A stretch of 34,185 nt of DNA from Lentimicrobiaceae bacterium. GTDB taxonomy: Bacteria; Bacteroidota; Bacteroidia; Bacteroidales; JAGNHN01. The stretch lies in assembly GCA_018001695.1 (NCBI GenBank), contig JAGNHN010000039.1, positions 1 through 34,185 on the forward strand. Reading direction: 5' to 3'. Made by a program: the position numbers and the translations under genes. Each line of letters opens with the position of its first letter. Position 1 is the first letter of the stretch. This document shows positions 9,842 through 17,373 of this stretch, in pieces. The notes beneath the pieces are model-generated. The model saw nothing but the letters and a program-made list of their open reading frames with translations, had not been told where the DNA came from and did no database searches.

Positions 9842-10308
9842 ATGAAAATCGCACTTGTGTTCCTGGCGTTAATGCTGGCTTCTTCATCTGGATTTTGTCA
9901 GGAGTACAAGTTAGTTAAAATGGGTAATAGGAGATTTCTTGAATTCACACTAACAGATTTGATTAGGCTATTTAATATGAGTGAGCTCGTTTGGGAGACA
10001 GAAATGATTAATAATGGATTTGAGAAACTTGATGAAAGCGAAGGGATTACTATATATATATATCTGGTGAGATAGGTCAACAATCTCTGGCAGTTTCCAG
10101 GAATATTGTGGGGTTACTTTCTGTCGACTGGTTTAACTACGCTGGAAAGGAAAGGATGTTTGGTGCTATTCATAGCCTACTCAAGGGTCATTACATCGAG
10201 ACCCTTTCTGGGATTGATTATTACGCGTACGATAAGTATTTAGTCGGGATTAAGCTGGAAGAAAGCACTGATTCTATTGTTGAACATATTTTCATCAAGT
10301 TTATATAG
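9842..10308 (+). pseudogene. Small exported protein of unknown function, split by a (TA)6 frameshift
   Basis: Two consecutive reading frames look like one gene. The first part (9842-10075) begins with a clear signal peptide (MKIALVFLALMLASSSGFCQ), so the product is exported. It runs into a TA repeat at 10051-10063 and stops after 77 aa. The +2 frame is open across the repeat and continues to 10308 with sensible protein sequence (SLAVSRNIVGLLSVDWFNY, then a segment ending HIFIKFI). Removing one TA unit, or adding two, would fuse them into a protein of about 154 aa. The break may be a real inactivation, reversible slipped-strand phase variation, or an assembly error. I do not recognise the family. 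It sits between two toxin-antitoxin modules and shares their AT-rich composition. Confidence 0.65.
10051..10063. repeat. (TA)6 dinucleotide repeat inside a coding frame
   Basis: There are six TA units plus a T, located exactly where the reading frame of the small exported protein gene changes by +2. A loss of one unit or a gain of two would restore one continuous frame. Short dinucleotide tracts are prone to polymerase slippage. Confidence 0.85.
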
Positions 10309-10458
10309 GAATAGGCTTTCAGATGCAGTATATAAATTGTGATTTGTATTTTTTGGACAGATTTTGAGTACAGATGGCCGGGAAGGCGGCGCGAGCAGCT
10401 GGATTTTATATCTGCCATAGATCAGATATCTGAACCTTAGCACCAACCGAGAAAAACA

Positions 10459-10490
10459 TTGACACCTTATACCAATAATTGGTATTTTTG
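10459..10490 (+). promoter_or_regulatory. parDE promoter with embedded palindromic operator
   Basis: TTG at 10459-10461 is followed after 21 bp by TATTTTTG (10483-10490), which matches the Bacteroidota sigma-A promoter (TTTG/TTG, 19-21 bp, TAnnTTTG). Within the spacer, TACCAAT (10470-10476) and ATTGGTA (10478-10484) form a perfect 7-bp inverted repeat around one central base, overlapping the -7 element. Binding of ParD, alone or with ParE, would block the promoter, as is known for this family. The ATG at 10507 lies 16 bp downstream of the -7 element. Confidence 0.65.
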
Positions 10491-10506
10491 TAAAAATATT
10501 AGAAAT

Positions 10507-10755
10507 ATGGCAAGGAATACATCAGTATTATTAGGGGACTACTTTGACAATTTCATTAACCAACAAATTAGGTCTGGGAAATTCGCAACAGCAAGTGAAG
10601 TGATGAGAGCCGCACTCAGGCTTTTCGAATATGAACAATCAAAAAAATCTGAGCTGATTAGGGAATTAGAGAAAGGTGAGATGTCAGGATTCGTACAAGA
10701 TTTCGATCGTGCAGTTTTTCTTGAAAGTATTCACGAAAAACACTTAACGAAATAA
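10507..10755 (+). CDS. parD: ParD-family antitoxin (ribbon-helix-helix)
   Basis: This 82-aa antitoxin of the ParD/CopG type begins with MARNTSVLLGDYFDNFINQQ, a short beta strand and first helix of the ribbon-helix-helix fold. GKFATASEVMRAALRLFEYE, the second helix and the family's most conserved segment, follows. The C-terminal 35 residues are charged and would wrap the toxin. The frame is open from 10459, but the ATG at 10507 gives the canonical family N-terminus and lies just after the promoter, so I chose it; starting earlier would put the promoter inside the coding region. The stop codon overlaps the toxin's ATG by one base, showing translational coupling. ParD relatives neutralise ParE and autorepress the operon. 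Confidence 0.92.
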   Translation: MARNTSVLLGDYFDNFINQQIRSGKFATASEVMRAALRLFEYEQSKKSELIRELEKGEMSGFVQDFDRAVFLESIHEKHLTK

Positions 10756-11054
10756 TGAAATATAGAATTAGCCTCCTGGCAAGTCAAGACCTTGAGAATA
10801 TTCGGTTGTACGCTGTTGAAAAACAGGCAATTGAACAAGCGGACAGATACTTAAACCTGATAATGGACGAAATTAAATATGTTTCACAAAAACCTGAGTC
10901 TGGATTTGACTTTAGCTCGGTTAGAGAAGGATATTACCGTTCCAGAGTCAAATCACATATTATCTTCTATAGAATTGATCAGAAAAATGAATCTGTAGAA
11001 ATTATCAGGATTTTACACCAGCGAATGGATGTAGAAAACCCATTGAGTGAATAA
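10755..11054 (+). CDS. parE: ParE-family toxin
   Basis: This 99-aa member of the RelE/ParE superfamily has the usual family length. The start MKYRISLLASQDLENIRLYA gives the first strand and the helix with the conserved LxxI, and the C-terminal half carries REGYYRSRVKSHIIFYRID, then IIRILHQRMD, the hallmark ParE ending (I-x-R-I-L-H-x-x-M-D). ParE proteins studied elsewhere inhibit DNA gyrase, although some relatives differ, so the target here is inferred. It overlaps the ParD gene by one base and is co-transcribed from the promoter at 10459-10490. It appears intact, with no frameshift. Composition is AT-rich, like the rest of the island. Confidence 0.92.
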   Translation: MKYRISLLASQDLENIRLYAVEKQAIEQADRYLNLIMDEIKYVSQKPESGFDFSSVREGYYRSRVKSHIIFYRIDQKNESVEIIRILHQRMDVENPLSE

Positions 11055-11144
11055 CAAACCGGCAGGTGCAGCAAAGGCAAAATCGAGCAGATGGAAAGGT
11101 CTAATTTAAAGGACATTGCAACTACAATTCACAACAGAAACCAC

Positions 11145-12107
11145 ATGAAAGCAATCGAATATGACAGGAAGCACAAACCCGGCAGGCTTCGACTTAAAGA
11201 GGTAGAAAAACCTGTGCCAAATGATAATGAAGTCTTGTTGAGGGTTATTGCCGCCTCGTTAAATGCTGCTGACTACCGTTCAATGAAAATGGGGGCGATT
11301 CCAAAGAAAAAAATATTCGGATCAGCGGTAGCAGGCATAATTGAATCAGTTGGTAGAAACATACAATTTCTCAAACCTGGTGATGAAGTAGTCGGAGATC
11401 TGACAGATTGCGGGTTTGGAGGATTAGCCGAATTCGTTGTAGCTCCCGAAAATGCGTTCGTTCACAAACCTGCAAATACTTCGTTTGAAGATGCTGTAAC
11501 CTTACCGGTGGCGGCCACAACAGCGCTGAAGGCCTTGCGGGATAAAGGCGATATCCGGAAGGGGAGCGATGTGCTAATTGTTGGTAGCACAGGCGGTGTT
11601 GGAATCTATGCCTTGCAACTCGCCAAATATTTTGGTGCAAAGGTGACAGCAGTCTGTAGTCCAAAAAACATGGAACAAACAACGTCTTTGGGAGCAGACA
11701 AAGTAATAGATTATACAAGAAATGACTTCACAAAAGGCCGCATTTGTTACGATATCATTGTGGCCATCAACGGCAATTATTCATTGCTGGGTTACAAACG
11801 GATTCTAAATTCAAACGGTGTATATGTTATGGTAGGCGGTACGCTTACCCAGATATTCAAATCAATATTCTTTGGTTGGTTATTGTCTTTTGGAGGAAAG
11901 AAAATGAAAACCCTTTCTGCAAAGTCTGATCCAAAGGATTTAGAATATGTGGCAAAACTATTGGATGAAGGTCATATAAGGACAATCATCAATAAGCGTT
12001 ATTCATTAGATACTGGTGCAGAAGCAATGGATTATTTAAGTAAAGGACACTCGCCTGGTAAAGTGGTTATCAATATTCAGCCATCAGCGGTCAGCAATTA
12101 TTCGTAA
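11145..12107 (+). CDS. NAD(P)H-dependent MDR oxidoreductase (quinone reductase-like)
   Basis: This 320-aa cytosolic enzyme belongs to the medium-chain dehydrogenase/reductase superfamily, zinc-independent quinone oxidoreductase branch. The N-terminal GroES-like domain (residues 1-120) includes VLLRVIAASLNAADYRSMK, and the Ala-Ala-Asp in place of a catalytic Cys fits the zinc-free branch. The Rossmann domain follows with VLIVGSTGGVGIYALQLAKY near residue 145-165 (pattern GxxGGVG), which binds NAD(P)H, and GADKVIDYTRNDF. The C-terminal end, HSPGKVVINI, is typical. The frame is open from an ATG at 11091, but MKAIEYDRKHKPG at 11145 aligns with the family's usual start, so I prefer it; the 18 extra residues have no counterpart. 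The substrate is unknown. It lies downstream of parDE on the same strand, with no evident link. Confidence 0.88.
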   Translation: MKAIEYDRKHKPGRLRLKEVEKPVPNDNEVLLRVIAASLNAADYRSMKMGAIPKKKIFGSAVAGIIESVGRNIQFLKPGDEVVGDLTDCGFGGLAEFVVAPENAFVHKPANTSFEDAVTLPVAATTALKALRDKGDIRKGSDVLIVGSTGGVGIYALQLAKYFGAKVTAVCSPKNMEQTTSLGADKVIDYTRNDFTKGRICYDIIVAINGNYSLLGYKRILNSNGVYVMVGGTLTQIFKSIFFGWLLSFGGKKMKTLSAKSDPKDLEYVAKLLDEGHIRTIINKRYSLDTGAEAMDYLSKGHSPGKVVINIQPSAVSNYS

Positions 12108-12141
12108 TTCATAGTTACATGATTCCAGGTCCTTGATTCAC

Positions 12142-13002
12142 TCATCCCAATTCAAAAGTGGTTACGCCATAGATTTTCTCGAGGGAGAGCTGAGGTGCAG
12201 ATCCCTTGTACATCCTGCCACATTCAAAGACATACCTGGCTTTATATTTATGAACCATATCAAGGGCATCCTGGTTTACGACAGGCACATCCAGGTATAA
12301 TACTTCGCCACCTACTGCATCCAGACCTGCCCGGAACAATGCCTCCGCTACCTCACGGTTGTCGGCAAACAGCGGGCCTGCCTTGTATCCTTCCATGGCT
12401 TTCCGGATCACGGTATATCCCAGTGTTTGCCCCTGATCTACATAACGGAAGGAAATATTGCCAGGGATCTTCAGCCAGGGCAACAGGAAGCGGGGCCGGG
12501 AAAATCCGAAACATGCCAGGTCGTAGCGCAGCACATCCACATGATCTGCCGAATGGATGGGTGAAACACAGGGGTGAAGGAGGAAACCCTGCCCCATGCA
12601 GGCATAACGTTCTTCACGGTACGCCAGTTCGAACCCCCCCTGGCTGTAAAAGTTTTGCATCGCCACAACGCCATCCATGCCAATGGTGGCGCCTGGATGC
12701 AGCCTTTGCTGCAGCAGGTTTCGTCGAAGGTGCCATAATCTTCTTCCAATACCACGGTCCCTGTAGTCAGGATGGACGATAAACAACCCCATGAACCCAA
12801 ACGCCCGATCATAGGAGATGATTGCGCCACCGGCTATCAGGCGGTCTCCATCAAAGAACCCGTAGAATCCATCGGGATCTGTTTCCCAGAATACCTCCGC
12901 GTCATGGGGTCCCGGGTTCCATCCCTCATTTGCTGCCCAATCCATGAGCAAACTAACCCCATCCAGGTCAAGCTGACGAAAAGCAAATTCCTCCATTTTC
13001 AT
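12142..13002 (-). CDS. GNAT N-acetyltransferase with C-terminal acetyltransferase-like domain
   Basis: This 286-aa protein probably transfers an acetyl group from acetyl-CoA. Residues about 5-135 are a GNAT domain: FRQLDLDGVSLLMDWAANEG at the start, then GLFIVHPDYRDRGIGRRLW, which contains the acetyl-CoA loop (R-D-R-G-I-G-R), and the NFYSQGGFELAYREERY strand typical of motif B. Residues about 150-280 resemble the second domain found in YitH-like two-domain acetyltransferases (PF18014 type), ending with EVLYLDVPVVNQDALDMVHK and YVFECGRMYKG. The start MKMEEF at 13002 and the ATG two codons later are equally usable. It is convergent with the MDR gene, with only 34 bp between the stops. The substrate cannot be told. 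Confidence 0.88.
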   Translation of the reverse strand: MKMEEFAFRQLDLDGVSLLMDWAANEGWNPGPHDAEVFWETDPDGFYGFFDGDRLIAGGAIISYDRAFGFMGLFIVHPDYRDRGIGRRLWHLRRNLLQQRLHPGATIGMDGVVAMQNFYSQGGFELAYREERYACMGQGFLLHPCVSPIHSADHVDVLRYDLACFGFSRPRFLLPWLKIPGNISFRYVDQGQTLGYTVIRKAMEGYKAGPLFADNREVAEALFRAGLDAVGGEVLYLDVPVVNQDALDMVHKYKARYVFECGRMYKGSAPQLSLEKIYGVTTFELG

Positions 13003-13159
13003 TTATCCTGTTAATCCGGAACCTAAACTTACATCTTATCCAAATAACTGTTAGTCATTATATTATCAGCATTGAATATCATCTGTTAAAACAAAGAAAT
13101 TAACCCGACGGTGACAATGGGTGCAAGGCTTGGTAAAGCAAATGAAGACATGAGGTAGT

Positions 13160-13591
13160 CTATTTGATAGCCCGCTTGCAGGTGATGATTCTCTCCAGAT
13201 CCTGAAGCTGTTCCATGCTGTTAAGTGAAAGTGTACAAGGTATATGCTTACCAGCCTTGTCGGCTTTCATGGTTTTCTCTTTGATTTCGCCTGGAATGTC
13301 GAGAGCCATCAGGGCGGGCAGGCTGCGCTCTGTATAATAGAAAGAAACCTTAATGTGATCCTGCCATAGCGACAGCCAGCAAACGGTCTTCTTTTTATCA
13401 ACAATCTTGCATAACCAGGCTTTTCCATCCTGATAATAGCGCCAATGGAGTTCAAGCATGAATTTGCCTGTCAGACGGGACTGCAATTCATGGTACAAAT
13501 CAAGCAGTTGGTTCGGCAGCGCATCTGACAGGGCCTCCCCGGCGGGTGGCATCAATGGATCCCGGAAAAGCATGACAGCATCAGTCATCAT
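13160..13591 (-). CDS. DUF3788-family protein
   Basis: This 143-aa cytosolic protein resembles the DUF3788 family (usual length about 135-145 aa), whose function is unknown. Family-like features are the N-terminal FRDPLMPPAGEALSDAL, the WRYYQDGKAWLCKIVDKKKT segment (aromatic-rich strand followed by a basic strand), SFYYTERSLPALMAL in the middle, and the C-terminal helix MEQLQDLERIITCKRAIK, where family members end in a run of Asp/Leu and Ile-Lys. No signal peptide or membrane segment is present. It stands alone, with about 150-170 bp on each side. A TATATTTG -7 element lies on the minus strand 61 bp before the start. Confidence 0.75.
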   Translation of the reverse strand: MMTDAVMLFRDPLMPPAGEALSDALPNQLLDLYHELQSRLTGKFMLELHWRYYQDGKAWLCKIVDKKKTVCWLSLWQDHIKVSFYYTERSLPALMALDIPGEIKEKTMKADKAGKHIPCTLSLNSMEQLQDLERIITCKRAIK

Positions 13592-13651
13592 GTGGTCTTT
13601 AAAATGCGCTCAATGTTTTCGAACAGGAAGAAGCGCTTCCCGAAGAAGAGA

Positions 13652-13659
13652 CAAATATA
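13652..13659 (-). promoter_or_regulatory. Possible -7 promoter element for the DUF3788 gene
   Basis: On the minus strand this reads TATATTTG, an exact match to the Bacteroidota TAnnTTTG element, placing a transcript start about 50 bases ahead of the ATG at 13591. No TTTG/TTG is found at the standard 19-21 bp spacing, so confidence is low. Confidence 0.3.
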
Positions 13660-13764
13660 GTGCACAATGTTTCCGGTTACCATCAGGCAAATGAGCAGTT
13701 TCGATTAAAAAAGAATGCTGGATGTGGAAGGGATAACCTTCTGCAATTACAAAATGGGGTATGG

Positions 13765-14340
13765 CTATTGAATAACGAACCGATATCCGATTGAAACACC
13801 AACGGGTATCAGTTCATTTTCAAATTGAATATTGTGCTTTGTCTCCAGTTCATCCATGTATTCACCAACACTGGCACTGCGGAATGGAAGTAGCAGGGCA
13901 AAGGACCAATAGCCTTTGCCAGCATGCTTTCTGCGATAGTCGATGCCCACACCCGCCGACGGGCCATAGAACAATTTATTATGCTCACTGTCGTCCATGA
14001 CAACAATAGCAGCATTGTAACCATACATGAGCAAACCAAATCCAGAGAGTCTGGTCTTCTGGGTGCGAGGGACAAACCTAAGCTTCATACCGGCGTTGAC
14101 ACCAGTGCCTGCCAGTGCATAGCCCAGGCCTGCATACAATCCCAGGTTCTCATGCGGACAATAGAGTGCATTGACCCCGAATCCTCCATAATCCAGGCCA
14201 ATACCCAAACCCAGACTTATGATGTCGATATCCTGCCGGTCCTGCGATACCGTTTGTGCTTCTATTCCAGATACAAGCATTAACATCAGGCCAATAAGAA
14301 CTAACATTCTTGAAAAGACGAAAGAATAGATGGTATCCAT
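13765..14340 (-). CDS. Small exported beta-barrel-like protein of unknown function
   Basis: The 191-aa product starts with a cleavable signal peptide (hydrophobic stretch MLVLIGLMLMLVSGIEAQ, cleavage after Ala), so it is exported. The mature part alternates polar and hydrophobic residues with many Gly and aromatics (ISLGLGIGLDYGGFGVNALY, LGLYAGLGYALAGTGVNAGM) and ends in VGVSIGYRFVIQ, a terminal strand with penultimate aromatics. This is typical of eight-stranded outer-membrane barrels common in Bacteroidota (OmpW/OmpX-like size). No specific family is recognised and no sorting domain is present. The 5' end overlaps nothing credible. A structural or sensory outer-membrane role is inference from topology only. 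Confidence 0.72.
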   Translation of the reverse strand: MDTIYSFVFSRMLVLIGLMLMLVSGIEAQTVSQDRQDIDIISLGLGIGLDYGGFGVNALYCPHENLGLYAGLGYALAGTGVNAGMKLRFVPRTQKTRLSGFGLLMYGYNAAIVVMDDSEHNKLFYGPSAGVGIDYRRKHAGKGYWSFALLLPFRSASVGEYMDELETKHNIQFENELIPVGVSIGYRFVIQ

Positions 14341-14466
14341 CTTGTTGTTTGGTTTGGGTTACTCATTCCGATATAGTCCAGGTCTAAAGAAATAAATATC
14401 AGTATGATAGAGGCTATATGCGCGTATGTATAGGCGTGGGTTTGCCTCATCAGCTGTTTGAAAACC

Positions 14467-14781
14467 TCATCCTGGTACTGCCGGTAGTTCATTCCGGAGG
14501 TGTCCTGTTCCCTGAGCAAAATGCACATGCAACATCAGCAGGCATTCCTCATCAGAATCCCCCTCAAGGCCTGTAAAGTGTTTCAGATTCATATGTTCCC
14601 TGAGCTCAAGGTAAAACTTGTCTACCTTGCGTTCCTGGATTTCAATGGTGACACTCATGGACACATCCGAAAACATCTTAAAATCCACCAGAAAACCATG
14701 TTTGTTCACCACTTCTTCCATCTCATTGATACTGCATCTTCGTTCATGGATACAGAAACCGGTGAGGTAATAGCGTTTCAT
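14467..14781 (-). CDS. Conserved-looking hypothetical protein, 104 aa
   Basis: This cytosolic protein of unknown function starts MKRYYLTGFCIHERRCSINE. I chose the ATG at 14781 over one six codons earlier because the earlier start only adds a hydrophobic MVYLLI. The sequence alternates beta strands and two helices (NEMEEVVNKHGF; VDKFYLELREHM), suggesting a small ferredoxin-like alpha/beta fold, and finishes with FAQGTGHLRNELPAVPG. The ordered charge pattern and balanced codon use argue for a real gene. It lies 77 bp downstream of the MFS gene's stop and on the same strand, so it may be co-transcribed with it. Nothing in it indicates a reaction. Confidence 0.7.
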   Translation of the reverse strand: MKRYYLTGFCIHERRCSINEMEEVVNKHGFLVDFKMFSDVSMSVTIEIQERKVDKFYLELREHMNLKHFTGLEGDSDEECLLMLHVHFAQGTGHLRNELPAVPG

Positions 14782-14858
14782 GATTAGTAAATATACCACA
14801 TCTGAAGGGCCAAATCAAGCACCCGAACGCAAGGATACAGGGTTATGACTGGATGAAG

Positions 14859-16250
14859 TTATGCGCTCTTTCTCGATTTAGCGCCGGAGGTGTAAATCCC
14901 TAAAAGACAAAGTATTGTGAACACGGCAAATACGATCCGGGTACTGCTATTGAAGGCATTCAGGTTGTGGGCCGCGATCTCGGCATCGCCCAAGAGGATA
15001 TGGATGGTCATGGAGGCGATGGCCATGCTGAACATCATACCGGTGTTACGCATGGTGGCAAGGATAGAGGAAGCTGTTCCGTAAACGCTTTTGTCGACCG
15101 CGCTCATGACGACGTTCATATTGGGGGAGGAAAAGAGACCGAATCCCGTACCCAGGATCACCATCCCTGTCAGTATGTAGATGACACTGGTATCATCGCT
15201 GAGGAAGCTCAGCAAAAACAATCCAATGGCACTCAATCCCATACCTGCAGCGGCCAGTATCCGGGGGTTTCTGCGGTCAGAAAGACGGCCGGAAAACGAA
15301 GCAACCACCGCCATCATGATAGGTTGGGCCATCAGGATCAGTCCGGCTTCACGTGCTTCCATACCCCTGACATACTGTAGGTAAAGGCTGAGCATAAACG
15401 ACAAGGCGAAGGTAGCGGCATAATTGATCAGGGCTGAGAGGTTGGAAAGGGCAAACACCCGGTTTTCCGTGAACAGGCGGATGTTGAGCACTGGAGAAGC
15501 CATCCTTCCCTCCATGCGGACAAATCCTATCATCCCCAATAAGCCCGCCACCGTCAATGCAATGGCATGTGGCTCAGGCAACCTGGAGAATCCGTACATA
15601 AGCATAGAAATCGCGATCATGTACACGAGGGAGCCTGTATAATCGAATTTCGCGCGCACCGGTTGAAACCACTCCTTGCGCAACTTCCACACGATCAGTG
15701 CCGTAATGATAGCGCCCGTGGCGGCATTGATCATGAAAATGCTTCGCCAACCCAGGGAATCTGTCAGAATCCCACCCAGCATGGGTGCCAGTGATGATCC
15801 GACATACACTGCGGAGATATTGAGTCCGATAACTTTGCCCCTGCTTTCGGGTGGGAAAGCGGAGATGACCAGTGCCATGGTGGTGCTTGTCATCATGGCT
15901 GCAGCAATGCCTTGCAGGAACCGCATCGTGATCAGCATGGTTGAGCTGCCTGCCAGTCCGCAGAGCAAAGTAGTCAGGGTGAAGAAGAGGTTGCCGTAGA
16001 AGAACAATCTGGTCCTTCCCCAGGTATCGCCGAGGCGACCGAAAGGCACAAGAAAAATCGCGACCGACAGCAGATACGCCATGGTGACCCAGCTCAGGCC
16101 CACGGCTGACATGGAGAATTCTGTTCCTATCCGCTTCAATGCTACATTAACCGCAGATCCCATGAAAGGATTAAAGAAATGAGAGGCCATGGTAACGGCA
16201 AGAAGAAAGGTCTTATTCACCTCACCGGCGGATGATTGGACAATTCGCAT
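14859..16250 (-). CDS. MFS drug/proton antiporter (DHA2-like)
   Basis: This 463-aa integral inner-membrane transporter of the major facilitator superfamily most resembles the 14-helix EmrB/QacA (DHA2) branch, which exports drugs and other small molecules using proton flow. The loop 2-3 motif A is GRLGDTWGRTRLFFYG. Motif C-like GSSLAPMLGGIL follows in helix 5, after MRFLQGIAAAMMTSTTMALV in helix 4. Later come alternating hydrophobic helices with a second GRLSDRRNPR loop. The ORF is open 96 bases further upstream, but MRIVQSSAGEVNKTFLLAVT at 16250 begins right before the first helix, and the extension runs through a hairpin (16345-16378) with no membrane-protein character. It lies 138 bp downstream of an AraC/GyrI-like regulator on the same strand, the arrangement of a ligand-responsive efflux unit. 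Confidence 0.9.
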   Translation of the reverse strand: MRIVQSSAGEVNKTFLLAVTMASHFFNPFMGSAVNVALKRIGTEFSMSAVGLSWVTMAYLLSVAIFLVPFGRLGDTWGRTRLFFYGNLFFTLTTLLCGLAGSSTMLITMRFLQGIAAAMMTSTTMALVISAFPPESRGKVIGLNISAVYVGSSLAPMLGGILTDSLGWRSIFMINAATGAIITALIVWKLRKEWFQPVRAKFDYTGSLVYMIAISMLMYGFSRLPEPHAIALTVAGLLGMIGFVRMEGRMASPVLNIRLFTENRVFALSNLSALINYAATFALSFMLSLYLQYVRGMEAREAGLILMAQPIMMAVVASFSGRLSDRRNPRILAAAGMGLSAIGLFLLSFLSDDTSVIYILTGMVILGTGFGLFSSPNMNVVMSAVDKSVYGTASSILATMRNTGMMFSMAIASMTIHILLGDAEIAAHNLNAFNSSTRIVFAVFTILCLLGIYTSGAKSRKSA

Positions 16251-16344
16251 AGGGAACAGGGCCGGGTTGTCCCGACGGTTCAAATGTAAAGAAAACCCGA
16301 TATTCCTGTCCAGGATTATCCCATAATCAATGCAGCGAAAAGAC

Positions 16345-16378
16345 ATGGATGCGCCGCTGTTGCAGGCAGCGCATCCAT
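16345..16378 (-). terminator. Hairpin between AraC-type regulator and MFS gene
   Basis: ATGGATGCGC (16345-16354) and GCGCATCCAT (16369-16378) form a perfect 10-bp stem with a 14-base loop. On the minus strand it follows the regulator's stop by 10 bases and is followed by a short T-rich run (TCTTTTC). It could terminate or attenuate read-through into the exporter gene. Confidence 0.6.
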
Positions 16379-16388
16379 CTTCGGTCCA

Positions 16389-17330
16389 TTAACAGGGCTT
16401 GACGGGGATGCAGATATCCACGATAAACTTCCCGTCTTTCGGCTCCTCCGGATACATCTCGAAGCAAGGCTTATCATCGGGCTGGTATCCGCTTTGCGGC
16501 ATCCATTGCCCATAAAGCCAATCCCAGGCCTGCTGGAAATCCTGCGCTGTCAGCTCAAAGCGGGCAACAACATACTTCGCGGCTGCCAACTGCATCTTCC
16601 CGACCTCGCCCTCTGTTTTTGTATCAGGTGGGACAGTGATGCAGACACTCATCCTAAGTTTGTCTTCATCGGTCACATTGGGATCATCATGGTAGATCAC
16701 CAGTGATTTGAAGTCTGCACCGCCGATTAATCCGCGGGGTCCTGCCCATGAAAACAGCCTGGTCCAAAGCCTTTCAAACAGCTTGTCATCGCCTTTGTAC
16801 GGTCCGATGTGCCGGATATAGGCCACCGTCATTTCAGGCATCTCCTTGATTTCTACACTTTTGTTCAGATTCATGTTTGTCCTCCATTTTAGGGTTGAAA
16901 AATCAGGACTAAAGTAGAGCCTGGGCTTATCATCCGTTTGATCAGGATTGCTTTGCTGTTGACTGATATTGCTATCTATTCGCTTGTCCTTTCTGTAGCG
17001 GGAGGGAGATTTGCTAAAATATGCACTAAAGTGCCTGGAAAACACGGATATATCAGAGAACCCGCATTTCCATGCGATATGTGTGATACGTTCATGTTTA
17101 TTGGTGATAATGAGTGTGGCTGCCCTTTCCAGCCGGATACGCAGTATAAATTGAAAGGGCGTCTCACCCACCATGGAATGGAACATCCGGGCAAAATGGA
17201 ACTTGGAGAAATGGGCTACATCTGCCAGTTCCTCAAGGGTCATTGGTTTATCCAGGTTCGCCTCGATATGGTCAAAGACTTTGTTGATTCGGGCGATATA
17301 TACCGGATTCATGGAAGGGGTTTCACTCAT
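16389..17330 (-). CDS. AraC-family regulator with GyrI-like effector-binding domain
   Basis: This 313-aa one-component activator has the Rob/BmrR-like layout. The two-helix-turn-helix AraC DNA-binding domain is N-terminal (about 8-110): MTLEELADVAHFSKFHFARM is the first helix-turn-helix, ITHIAWKCGFSDISVFSRHF the second, and SPSRYRKD the characteristic end. Residues about 150-313 are a GyrI-like ligand-binding domain (MPEMTVAYIRHIGPYKGDD, then YDDPNVTDEDKLRMSV-like strands, ending PKDGKFIVDICIPV), which binds cationic drugs in relatives. The frame is open to 17468, but the earlier part overlaps the chitinase gene and has no family match; MSETPSMNPVYIARINKVFD at 17330 is preferred. It probably senses a toxic compound and controls the MFS exporter directly downstream. 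Confidence 0.92.
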   Translation of the reverse strand: MSETPSMNPVYIARINKVFDHIEANLDKPMTLEELADVAHFSKFHFARMFHSMVGETPFQFILRIRLERAATLIITNKHERITHIAWKCGFSDISVFSRHFSAYFSKSPSRYRKDKRIDSNISQQQSNPDQTDDKPRLYFSPDFSTLKWRTNMNLNKSVEIKEMPEMTVAYIRHIGPYKGDDKLFERLWTRLFSWAGPRGLIGGADFKSLVIYHDDPNVTDEDKLRMSVCITVPPDTKTEGEVGKMQLAAAKYVVARFELTAQDFQQAWDWLYGQWMPQSGYQPDDKPCFEMYPEEPKDGKFIVDICIPVKPC

Positions 17331-17373
17331 ATTGTCAGCAGATAGGTTAAGGTATGCTTTGTTTTTTAACGGA

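Noticed and set aside
10108..10308. 66-aa frame considered as an independent gene.
   Set aside because: The same frame is open well upstream of its ATG, up to and across the TA tract, so it is better read as the second half of the split exported-protein gene.
10408..10429. Inverted repeat ATATCTG/CAGATAT after the split gene, considered as a terminator.
   Set aside because: The stem is AT-rich and weak, the loop is 8 bases, and no T run follows.
14301..14528. 75-aa minus-strand frame with one hydrophobic segment between the 104-aa gene and the barrel-like protein gene.
   Set aside because: It overlaps the credible genes at both ends, would need internal initiation, and has no recognisable pattern.
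16251..16346. Upstream extension of the MFS reading frame.
   Set aside because: The extension runs into the 10-bp hairpin and encodes no plausible membrane or signal segment. The internal ATG at 16250 begins a normal transporter N-terminus.
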